DNA from: JBMNCQ01 sp049366715
Lineage (GTDB): Bacteria; Bacillota; Peptococcia; Peptococcales; BICA1-8
Length of the DNA: 64,000 nucleotides
NCBI GenBank assembly: GCA_049366715.1
Contig: JBMNCQ010000036.1
Location: 44,700 to 108,699 of the forward strand
Reading direction: 5' to 3'
Shown here: piece after piece, positions 18,701-25,272 of the stretch
Layout of the letters: each line of letters opens with the position of its first letter
Numbering within the stretch: the first letter of the stretch is position 1
Program-made: the position numbers and the translations under genes
The notes under the pieces: generated by a model
Database searches by the model: none
Told to the model about the DNA's origin: nothing
Seen by the model: the letters and a program-made list of their open reading frames with translations, nothing else

Positions 18701-19165
18701 ATATTTGAAGAAGTGACCCCTGTTCACTTTAACAAAAACTATGTGGAACCTATGTTAAAGAGCTATTTGGATGAACTGGGATCTGGTGATGATGATAGCA
18801 AAGTTCTAAGACATATATCACTTTGCAGAATACAAGCTGAATACACTGAAAATGGAGTTCTTCATTCTATAGACGAAAGAATTAGTGACGAACTAGCTAT
18901 GATTGATCATCTTTCACTTGCGGAAGATTGGCATACATTCTTAGAGCCGGCCCAAAAGAATACATTGAGAAAACTGCAAAAAGACGAGACGGTGTATAAA
19001 AAAGCTGGGGATAAATTGAGAATATTATTATATAAAATAGAAAATATTGAGTTGTTAAAGGAGTTAGGCTTTTATGATGAAATATTAAGATTTGTGAAGG
19101 AAATTGAGAATATTCACATGAGATTTTCCAGTGGTGATTATTCATTAATAAAGAAAACCTTTTAA
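15734..19165 (+). CDS. Nuclease-STAND NTPase, Avs-like defence protein
   Basis: A 1143-residue protein with three parts. Residues about 10-130 resemble an Mrr-type PD-(D/E)xK nuclease: E-G-R-D-S-G-I-D-G at 36-44 and the Q-A-K of VQAKRY at 55-60. Residues about 180-480 are a STAND P-loop NTPase: Walker A GEPGVGKTT at 203-211, Walker B IILDDF near 250-255, and LTTRE at 291-295. The remaining 650 residues are helical, probably a sensor of repeats. A nuclease effector, STAND switch and long sensor is the plan of antiviral Avs proteins, which cut DNA on recognising phage proteins. TTGGAGGATAAAAT precedes the ATG. A toxin-antitoxin remnant lies directly upstream. Confidence 0.72.
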   Translation: MPNYDFHSLLEPLEFQDLVCDIVQLRDGIFLETYKEGRDSGIDGSYTDKNKKIIVQAKRYRQNFKKLYYDLQHIELPKVRKLNPDRYILGVSLDFQPGEKEKIAKLFEGYMTDTGDILSRKDINRLLKDPAYERIELAYPKLWLPSLTIFEKTLKKSVYRAVYKESVEELKEAIKTSKIFVPTRIYRKALHEWSRNHVIVISGEPGVGKTTMAYLLALAYLQPDNLDGFIWANSIHDIYAMLEDEQKQVIILDDFWGSIFHDDYTRRNDENRLDKLIRRIIESDGKKRLILTTREYILQQGLQKHPALKETLDQYALICTMEEYGEDEKASILFRHLYASNLDYEYVDYLFAKCNWLVNHRNYNPRVLAIFLAQESGKACSPQEYYDELCDYFDNPSAFWKAIFVDLSQEAQIVAMLLLISSTPMRLSDMACCYQKYIRNCTTQTTVKNLGDTIAELEKTMIKSFYSKEEEAVLLRFSMPAVQDFLYQHMEENNEQCIPLVLQCCTFYNQLQFLLEHQSMNCSKRIADLIVEQCILHYHDYDDCYMEYDGSWNWDVDIFSHEGEHLDRLFHLLRCCKPERHSALFWFLEIQIKDYCLTMGSDDLEAQYTDLHNLPDIIVRCIQKGMVFNGKDIIDKYYEKAFSVHHYRAMKKFGDVFPEEYGIFYKTYFAQVKRRLKNTLLSELEFLDDFSMDFQFDMLLDDIPDILKEFGLRYTKEFGQKLLDLCGREPASLSRKKDTYKKSLHDDIDQEERALAAVKEDAENWLFGPRETYLEDGQINEMITQSSLNPELKAALKKNLSTGCAHYIYNFLQTKEAIELFLAALKESEDNFIEQECSLYMMMLWHIGRGNQELIKKLVGFCAESFAMIVYREEPVLRANEFLAGEIYTCYLKNDAEFCEVVFENLLMRDEQWIRFLHIPLFIFCNVFIMYMGCSEGELEEYYQDLWGENFSKFKHIARYDGGKQTSIGYADFGAYHFKRYEWEGCMYRIFEEVTPVHFNKNYVEPMLKSYLDELGSGDDDSKVLRHISLCRIQAEYTENGVLHSIDERISDELAMIDHLSLAEDWHTFLEPAQKNTLRKLQKDETVYKKAGDKLRILLYKIENIELLKELGFYDEILRFVKEIENIHMRFSSGDYSLIKKTF

Positions 19166-19301
19166 GTTACCTCTTTATATTCGCTTTGATTTTCAATTGA
19201 CAGAAACATCCGATTACATCTCAGAGGATGAGGGTACCTGTGTAAGGATTGAAATCTGAAATCAGAAATAAGTAAAATCAAAAAGCCGAGGGGGACAGGT
19301 T

Positions 19302-20507
19302 ATGAAAAGGATTTTGGTGCTAGGGATAATTTTGGCAGTATCATTAACTGCTTTGGGAGGCTGTGCCTCAAAAGAAACACCACAAAAGAGTGAAGAAGAA
19401 CTGAGAAAAGAGATCAGGGCAGAGCTTGAAGCGGAACAAAAAGCTGCAGAAAATGCTAAAAAAGCCATTAATGTGAAAGACAAAGATGCCCTTTATGACT
19501 TCGTTAGAAAGGAGATTGCGGACATTTCAAGAGAAAATTTCGATGTTTGGGGTATTTATTATTTTGATATTACCGGAGATGGAGCTGATGAGGCTGTTAT
19601 AGTCGGCGACAAGGGCGGAACCTGGGCAGAAAAGCTGGAAATCATCAGCGGGGACAGCGGTGGGTATCAAAAAGTGCCTTCTGATATTCCCGTAGCAAAG
19701 TATAAAAACACCTTGGAATTTAAGGACGGGTTCTTAGCTGTCACGCAGAAAACCGGCGGCACCGGAGAGCAAATGGAGTATCTGAGTCTCTATGTCTATA
19801 ACGGGTCAGGAATGGTCAGAGTTTTAGATGAACTCTCCATTTTCCGCACAGTTGCCTTTCCGGACACGCAATTTGAAGAAACCGGAACAATAGACGGTCC
19901 ACTGACAGATTTCGTGTACACTTTAACCAGACATGACAACATAACCGGCGAAGATATAACCCAAAGAAATCAACATTATACATACAGCCCAAATACGCTG
20001 AGCTTCCAAACAGAGCCTACCGGAGCAGAGTTGGAGAAAGCGGGTGGCACCGCGGGACTAACACCCGGCATCGTCGACATCAAGGACTTAAAAGCTGGCT
20101 CACCCTATGCGGGCGGAACAATCCAAAAGATTTCAATTAATGCTTATCAAAACGCTGCTACATTTGATTTGACTTTGGCAGGGAAATTTATTTTAGAGGG
20201 AAAACTGCAATACAGCGAATTTGATGACTGTGTTATTTTCATAGTTGATAAAAGCAAGTTTCCCGGGGGAATTAAACTAAGTGCTGAGCTGGGAACCATA
20301 AATCCTTTTCATTGGCCCATGGGTTTTAGACCGCAGAATATCTTAGTCGAGCAGTTGGGCCAAGTAACCTATAATAAATTAAAAAATGAACCGGGGTTAG
20401 CAGTCCGGATGGTAGTAAGGGCAAAAGATTTGATATTCTCCTGTCAGATACCAGGTCAAGCCGGCGGGAATTGGGAATTAATAGAGATCCAAGAAATTAA
20501 CGATTAA
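19302..20507 (+). CDS. Lipoprotein of unknown function
   Basis: A 401-residue exported lipoprotein. The signal peptide ends in the lipobox LGGC with the lipid-bearing cysteine C21. A charged coiled-coil stretch (about 28-65, SEEELRKEIRAELEAEQKAAENAKKA) follows. Near residue 85 the motif FDITGDGADEAVIV resembles the FG-GAP/VCBS-like repeats seen in secreted Clostridia proteins. The rest is beta-rich and not recognised. GAGGGGGACAGG is the ribosome site. It stands alone between the defence gene and the corrinoid-like locus, with a terminator after it. Confidence 0.7.
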   Translation: MKRILVLGIILAVSLTALGGCASKETPQKSEEELRKEIRAELEAEQKAAENAKKAINVKDKDALYDFVRKEIADISRENFDVWGIYYFDITGDGADEAVIVGDKGGTWAEKLEIISGDSGGYQKVPSDIPVAKYKNTLEFKDGFLAVTQKTGGTGEQMEYLSLYVYNGSGMVRVLDELSIFRTVAFPDTQFEETGTIDGPLTDFVYTLTRHDNITGEDITQRNQHYTYSPNTLSFQTEPTGAELEKAGGTAGLTPGIVDIKDLKAGSPYAGGTIQKISINAYQNAATFDLTLAGKFILEGKLQYSEFDDCVIFIVDKSKFPGGIKLSAELGTINPFHWPMGFRPQNILVEQLGQVTYNKLKNEPGLAVRMVVRAKDLIFSCQIPGQAGGNWELIEIQEIND

Positions 20508-20542
20508 TACTACTATTCTCACCCGGATAACGATGATTTCAG

Positions 20543-20582
20543 AAAAGGAAGCCTATAAGTTAAGACAGAGGATTCCTTTTTT
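20543..20582 (+). terminator. Terminator after the lipoprotein gene
   Basis: AAAAGGAAGCCT (20543-20554) pairs with AGGATTCCTTTT (20569-20580) with one mismatch, and the T-run goes on. It lies 36 bases after the stop. Confidence 0.7.
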
Positions 20583-20657
20583 CCCTTATCTATGATTTAC
20601 GTAATGTATATAATGGTCTGAGGGCTTGTACCTGAGTCAATGGTCAAAAATTCGTGG

Positions 20658-20732
20658 ACGGTGCATTGGTGTCGTGAATACATATGTAACCCGTGAAAAC
20701 GGCTTTCTTCCTGGGAAAAGCACCAGTTTTTT
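20658..20732 (+). ncRNA. Candidate small structured RNA ending in a T-run
   Basis: GCACCAG (20720-20726) followed by TTTTTT can pair either with TTGGTG (20666-20671) or with GGTGC (20660-20664), two exclusive choices. Inside lies the perfect tetraloop hairpin CCGT-GAAA-ACGG (20691-20702) and the palindrome TACATATGTA. It does not match any riboswitch class I know and no gene follows closely. It may be a small RNA with its own terminator, or a terminator with an unusual loop. Confidence 0.35.
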
Positions 20733-20769
20733 GTTTAATGTTTAAATACTTTAGGCGGAACAGGAGCTA

Positions 20770-21007
20770 TTGACAAAAAAAAACGATTGGGATAGCATGT
20801 ATTTAATAGAATGAGATTATATTGCAGTAAAAAGGAAAAAGATTTTTCGGTTTTCCTTAAACTCCATTAGGGTGAGATTATTAATGCATTACAGATAAAC
20901 AGCCTGCCTGTACAGACAGAAAAGTTAAAAATGTATAAAAATTCAGATGAATGCTGACCGAACAACGGAGGCACTATCTTAGAATAGTGTTTCCGTTGTT
21001 TTTTTTA
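20770..21007 (+). ncRNA. Candidate small RNA gene (promoter to terminator)
   Basis: A perfect TTGACA (20770-20775) and TAGCAT (20793-20798), 17 bases apart, precede about 200 bases without a good open frame. These end in a strong terminator: a 15-base stem (20963-20977 with 20984-20998, two G-T pairs) followed by nine T. Inside are the hairpins AAGGAAAA/TTTTCCTT and CTG-CCTGTACAG-ACAG. The layout is that of an independent small RNA; no known family is recognised. Confidence 0.4.
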
Positions 21008-21144
21008 AGAAGAACATATTCCATGCTTGAAAAAAGCAAGATGAATAGAACTTAAAATTGCATAGATCAAATTGTTAAAGTATCCGATATAAAAATTGTG
21101 AAAAACAGGCGGAAGGGTAGAAAAACCAGACCTCTACCATTTCT

Positions 21145-21345
21145 ATGGTATCCCCTCAGGTTTGCAGCGGGAGCCTTGGAGACTTAGACAGAGAATTGAT
21201 CGTGGATCAGTCCGGTCCCGGTTCGGATGTGCCTGCCGGTATCAGAAACGGGTGGATCCAGATACCTCTCCGCTATGTGGCGGAAAACCTGGGAGCACGT
21301 GTTATCTGGCATCCTGCCGGCCAAGTGGTAGAGATCGCCAAGTAA
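21145..21345 (+). pseudogene. Remnant of a stalk-domain (copper amine oxidase-like) protein
   Basis: The last 30 codons (IPLRYVAENLGARVIWHPAG, then VVEIAK) are a clear C-terminal half of the copper-amine-oxidase N-terminal 'stalk' repeat common in exported Clostridia proteins. No signal peptide, ribosome site or first half of the domain is present, so this is most likely the tail of a lost surface protein. It lies directly before the corrinoid-like operon. Confidence 0.55.
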
Positions 21346-21421
21346 GAACGAAGGAAAGTGCGTAAAGAAGAAAAGCAGGCTGAAGCCTGGCACCGGATTT
21401 ATAAAAAAGGGAGGGACTCTT

Positions 21422-21748
21422 ATGGATAAAATAGCAAACCAGGTAAAGTTAAAAAATGAGGAAATCTGGCGGGGGAAAGGCTATTCTTTTTTTATCAACA
21501 CTAAGTGTGAGGCATTTCCTTGTCATCCAACCGACAATACGGAGGATTTTAACTGTCTGTTCTGTTATTGCCCGCTTTACACTCTGGGCGATAAATGCGG
21601 CGGAAACTTTAAATATATGCCAAATGGTGTCAAGGATTGCAGCGGTTGTACCATTCCGCACAGGAGGGATAATTACGGAATGATTACCGAACGCTTCGAT
21701 GAAATCGTGGAAATGATGAAAAACAGCGCTGCCAACCACAGCAAATAA
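21422..21748 (+). CDS. Cysteine-rich small domain protein
   Basis: A 108-residue cytoplasmic protein with eight cysteines (C29, C34, C45, C48, C50, C59, C73, C76), including CLFCYCPLY, a DKCGGNF segment and a CSGC pair, matching the family named 'cysteine-rich small domain'. It probably binds zinc or an Fe-S cluster. I recall this family near cobalamin genes, which would fit the operon it heads; that link is from memory. AAGGGAGG precedes the ATG. The next gene starts 37 bases later. Confidence 0.75.
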   Translation: MDKIANQVKLKNEEIWRGKGYSFFINTKCEAFPCHPTDNTEDFNCLFCYCPLYTLGDKCGGNFKYMPNGVKDCSGCTIPHRRDNYGMITERFDEIVEMMKNSAANHSK

Positions 21749-21785
21749 GAAGAGCAGAATAAGAGAAATAAGGAGGGTGTTTTAT

Positions 21786-22862
21786 ATGAGAGTGATTAAT
21801 AAGAGGATTGCTCTTTTGCTGATGCTGGTGCTTCTGCTGGGAAGCGGGGGAACGATCCGGGCTGCGACGGAACAGGCGTTGAACGCAGCCCTCGGGGATA
21901 CGGCGGATTATATTTATCAGACGGTTAAAAAAACGCAGGTGGGTTCTAGCGGGGGCGAATGGGCGGTGTTGGGTCTGGCTCGTTCCGATTATGATGCGCC
22001 GGAGCAGTATTACCGGGATTATTATGGTACGGTGGAAGCATATGTCCGGGCTTGTAAGGGTGTATTGCACAACAAGAAATACACCGAATATTCCCGCCTG
22101 ACCGTGGTCCTGACCTCAATCGGCAAAGATCCCCGGAATGTGGCAGGCTATAACCTGCTGCAGCCGCTGGGGGATTTTGAAAAAACCGTCTGGCAGGGTA
22201 TCAACGGCCCTGTCTGGGCACTGATCGCCCTTGACTCCGGTGGTTATCCCATGCCGCAAAATCCTGCTGCAGTCGTCCAAGCCACCCGGGACATGTATGT
22301 GGACGAAATCCTCTCCCGGCAGCTTGCCGACGGAGGTTTTTCCCTTTTCGGCGGTACGGGTTATGACACGCCGCGAGATATGGTTTCGGACCCGGACATC
22401 ACCGGTATGGCGTTGCAGGCTCTGGCCAAATACCGGCACCGGGCCGATGTGAAAAAGGTTACCGAAGAAGCTCTTGCCTGTCTCGCAAAGTTGCAGAACG
22501 ACGACGGTGGTTTTGCCAGCTGGGGTTCCACCAATTCCGAGAGCTGCGTCCAGGTTATCGTGGCTCTGTGTGAATTGGGCGTGCCCCTGGACGATCCCAG
22601 GTTTGTTAAAAACGGTCATACCTTGCTGGAGAATCTTCTCACATTTCATATCCCAGGCAAGGGTTTTCTCCATACCGCCGACGGCGGCGGTTCCAACCAG
22701 ATGGCTACCGAGCAGGGCTTTTACGGTCTTGTGGCAGCTAAGCGTGCAGCTACAGGTCAAAACAGTCTCTATCGCATGACGGATGTCCTTAAGATTCCTG
22801 ATGCGGTGAGTGAGGGTTCTCAGCCCGCCCGGGGTATGCCCGGCAAGCATCCTAATATTTAG
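21786..22862 (+). CDS. Secreted prenyltransferase/squalene-oxidase repeat protein (alpha-barrel)
   Basis: A 358-residue exported protein: signal peptide to about residue 27 (ends TIRAA), then alpha/alpha-barrel repeats with the family marks DGGFSLFGG, DITGMALQALA, LQNDDGGFASWGS and SNQMATEQGFYGLVA. This fold forms the large domain of intrinsic factor and transcobalamin. AAGGAGG lies nine bases before the ATG at 21786. The frame ends in TAG at 22860-22862, and after one codon continues in the same frame as three SLH modules, so the two were probably one protein. With the DUF4430 and ECF genes that follow, a role in surface capture of a corrinoid or similar ligand is inferred. Confidence 0.82.
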   Translation: MRVINKRIALLLMLVLLLGSGGTIRAATEQALNAALGDTADYIYQTVKKTQVGSSGGEWAVLGLARSDYDAPEQYYRDYYGTVEAYVRACKGVLHNKKYTEYSRLTVVLTSIGKDPRNVAGYNLLQPLGDFEKTVWQGINGPVWALIALDSGGYPMPQNPAAVVQATRDMYVDEILSRQLADGGFSLFGGTGYDTPRDMVSDPDITGMALQALAKYRHRADVKKVTEEALACLAKLQNDDGGFASWGSTNSESCVQVIVALCELGVPLDDPRFVKNGHTLLENLLTFHIPGKGFLHTADGGGSNQMATEQGFYGLVAAKRAATGQNSLYRMTDVLKIPDAVSEGSQPARGMPGKHPNI

Positions 22863-22865
22863 ATT

Positions 22866-23453
22866 ATGCCAATTACCGATCCGGGCAGAACATTTAAGGA
22901 TATCAGCTTTCACAAAGACCGGACCGCTATTGAAGCGCTGGCGGCGCGCCGGATCATGTCCGGACGAAGTACCGATCTTTTTGAACCCGAGGCAGCTATG
23001 ACGCGTGCCGAATTTGCCGCCGTTATGGTAAAAACCCTGGGGCTGCCCGCTAAGAAAACTGTTGTTGTTTTGGCTGACGTTCCGACCGACAGCCGGTATG
23101 CGGGAGCCGTGAGTACGGCTTACGAGTATGGGCTCCTGGGTGGTGCTGGTGATGCCTCCTCCTTTAACCCGGGAGATCTTATCATCCGTCAGGAGGCTGC
23201 GGTCATTGTCACCTGCGCGGCCGGTCTCTGCGGCCTGGAGACTGCAATAGATTCAGGAGAGGTCCGTGATCTGCCGGCCCCATTCCCTGATTACGTCACC
23301 GCCGCCGATTGGGCCCGGGCTTCTTTGGCCTTGTGTTACCGGGAAGATATCCTTTCCCGGGATGATCTAAATATCAGACCCCAAGAACCCATTAAGCGTT
23401 GTGAAACTGCTCAGATGCTCTTTCAATTGCTGGGTGCCGCTAATCTTATCTAA
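22866..23453 (+). CDS. S-layer homology (three SLH) protein, in frame with the gene before
   Basis: 195 residues made of three SLH modules: FKDISFHKDRTAIEALAARRI to AEFAAVMVKTLG, then YAGAVSTAYEYGLLGG to QEAAVIVTCAAG, then WARASLALCYREDIL to ETAQMLFQLLG. SLH modules bind secondary wall polymers and hold exported proteins at the surface. There is no signal peptide and no ribosome site before the ATG at 22866. The reading frame is that of the preceding barrel gene, separated by TAG ATT only. Without readthrough it would not be made or exported, so it is either a cut-off domain or a readthrough product. Confidence 0.7.
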   Translation: MPITDPGRTFKDISFHKDRTAIEALAARRIMSGRSTDLFEPEAAMTRAEFAAVMVKTLGLPAKKTVVVLADVPTDSRYAGAVSTAYEYGLLGGAGDASSFNPGDLIIRQEAAVIVTCAAGLCGLETAIDSGEVRDLPAPFPDYVTAADWARASLALCYREDILSRDDLNIRPQEPIKRCETAQMLFQLLGAANLI

Positions 23454-23467
23454 GGAGGACAGGGAAC

Positions 23468-24385
23468 ATGAAAAGGCAGAAAGGAAAAATCCTTGTCGCC
23501 CTGGTCATTCTCTGTGTCTTGGCTTTTACTTTTTGGTGGGGCGGAAACGCCCCCGGACTCCGGGGCTGGAAATCTTCTCCGCCTGTCGTCGGCACTCCTG
23601 CTGTACCGCAGGAAGATATGCCGGGTAAACAGGGAGGGGATGTAAACCACGAAGACAGCAGGTCGTCTGCATCCGTTTCTCTTCCCGCAGCAGATTTAGT
23701 GGATGAATCGGCAGAAGCTCCCTGTTCCGGTCCTGCGCCGGAAGCAGGCAGCAACCGTCTGCTCAGGGCCGAGGAGAAACTGAAGCTGGCAGCCTCCCTT
23801 TCTGAGGACTTGCTTTCTAAAGATGTAAAAGGTTCGGCGGAATATTCCGAGGGGCAGGGCATGGCCCTCGACAAGAGTACCGGCAAAGATAAGTATCTGA
23901 CCGATCCGGTTCCGGAGGGCAAGCCTGTACCTGTGGAGCCGCGGGACGTTGTTGTCAAGGACACCGCCTATAGCTGTACCTTATCCGTGCGCTGCGACAC
24001 CATTCTTCAGAACATCAAGTGGCTGGACCCGGAAAAAAGAGAGCTGGTGCCGGAAGGCGGAATTATCTTTCCCGCTGCGAAAGTCACCTTCTATGAGGGA
24101 GAATCGGTCTTCAACGTACTCATGCGGGAGATGAAAAAAAACAAAATTCACCTGGAATTTCAAAATACGCCCATGTATAACAGCACCTACATCGAGGGGA
24201 TTAACAACCTCTACGAATTTGACTGCGGGGAACTGTCGGGCTGGATGTACAAAGTCAACGGCTGGTTTCCCAGCTACGGCTGCTCACGCTATCGGCTCCA
24301 AGACGGTGATCTCGTCGAATGGGTCTATACCTGTGATCTCGGCAGCGATGTCGGAGGTTACTATGCCACAGGAGGGGAGTCATGA
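23468..24385 (+). CDS. Membrane-anchored DUF4430 (transcobalamin-like) protein
   Basis: A 305-residue protein with an N-terminal membrane anchor (residues 9-25), a low-complexity spacer of about 140 residues rich in P, E, S and D, and a C-terminal DUF4430 domain (about 180-295: AKVTFYEGESVFNVLMREM, YIEGINNLYEF and CGELSGWMYKVNGWFPSYG). DUF4430 is the family that includes the small beta domain of intrinsic factor and transcobalamin. AAGGAGGACAGGGAAC precedes the ATG. Its stop overlaps the start of the ECF T subunit (ATGA), tying it to the transporter. It probably presents the ligand to the membrane complex. Confidence 0.85.
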   Translation: MKRQKGKILVALVILCVLAFTFWWGGNAPGLRGWKSSPPVVGTPAVPQEDMPGKQGGDVNHEDSRSSASVSLPAADLVDESAEAPCSGPAPEAGSNRLLRAEEKLKLAASLSEDLLSKDVKGSAEYSEGQGMALDKSTGKDKYLTDPVPEGKPVPVEPRDVVVKDTAYSCTLSVRCDTILQNIKWLDPEKRELVPEGGIIFPAAKVTFYEGESVFNVLMREMKKNKIHLEFQNTPMYNSTYIEGINNLYEFDCGELSGWMYKVNGWFPSYGCSRYRLQDGDLVEWVYTCDLGSDVGGYYATGGES

Positions 24386-25272
24386 AGGACACCTTTTCAA
24401 GCTACCATCCGCTGGTCAGCTTCTTGTATTTCACTCTGGTACTGCTTTTTGCTATGTTTTTCATACATCCGGTCTGCCTGGGTCTATCCCTTGTGAGCGC
24501 CTTTTCCTACTCCCTTTACCTAAACGGGCGCAAGGCAGTACGCTTCAATCTGTATTACATGCTGCCCCTGCTCATCATCGCGGCCCTCGTCAATCCGGCC
24601 TTCAACCATGAAGGGGCAACGATCCTTGGCTACCTCAAAGACGGCAATCCTTTGACGCTGGAATCCATCATCTACGGCATTGCGGCGGCAGTGATGCTGA
24701 TTACTGTAATCTGCTGGTTTTCCTGTTACAATACCGTAATGACTACGGACAAATTTGTCTACCTCTTCGGACGGGTCATTCCGTCCCTTTCCCTGATCTT
24801 ATCCATGGCTCTGCGTTTTGTGCCCCGTTTTAAGGCTCAGCTTCAGGTCATTGTTGCCGCTCAGAAGTGTATCGGGCGGGATGTGGGGAGCGGAAGCCTT
24901 TGGAGACGGGCCAGGCACGGCCTTATCATACTGTCTATTCTCGTTACCTGGTCGCTGGAAAACGCCATCGAAACGGCCGACTCCATGAAGAGCCGGGGCT
25001 ATGGGTTGCCGGGCCGCACTGCCTTCTCCATCTACCGTTTCGACAAAAGAGATAAAAAGGCCCTGATCTTTTTGCTTTTGTGCTGCGGGTATATCTTAAC
25101 GGGTTATGCGCTGGGCGGCCTTTACTACCGTTACTTTCCCACCCTCCAAGGCACAGGGGCGGAGCTTTATCCCCTAAGCCTTTATTTATGCTACCTGGCG
25201 CTGTGCATCATGCCGGTCGTGATCAATCTAAAGGAGGAACGGCAATGGAAAGCTATACAATCAGAAATCTGA
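24382..25272 (+). CDS. ECF transporter T component (CbiQ/EcfT family)
   Basis: A 296-residue integral membrane protein with five or six helices. The coupling-helix signatures are present: SLILSMALRFVPRFKAQLQ and, near the C-terminus, ETADSMKSRGYGLPGRTAFS, where the second (S/A)RG-type motif docks on the ATPases. It forms the energy-coupling scaffold of an ECF vitamin transporter. It overlaps the DUF4430 gene by four bases and the following ATPase start lies inside its end (overlap of 28 bases), so the three are translated together. Confidence 0.93.
   Translation: MKDTFSSYHPLVSFLYFTLVLLFAMFFIHPVCLGLSLVSAFSYSLYLNGRKAVRFNLYYMLPLLIIAALVNPAFNHEGATILGYLKDGNPLTLESIIYGIAAAVMLITVICWFSCYNTVMTTDKFVYLFGRVIPSLSLILSMALRFVPRFKAQLQVIVAAQKCIGRDVGSGSLWRRARHGLIILSILVTWSLENAIETADSMKSRGYGLPGRTAFSIYRFDKRDKKALIFLLLCCGYILTGYALGGLYYRYFPTLQGTGAELYPLSLYLCYLALCIMPVVINLKEERQWKAIQSEI

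Noticed and set aside
20600..20760. Possible cobalamin riboswitch before the corrinoid-like operon
   Set aside because: I looked for the B12 box and the conserved core of the class and did not find them; the structured element there has a different layout.
22116..22913. 265-codon open frame opposite the barrel gene
   Set aside because: Antisense shadow in a GC-rich gene; no family features.
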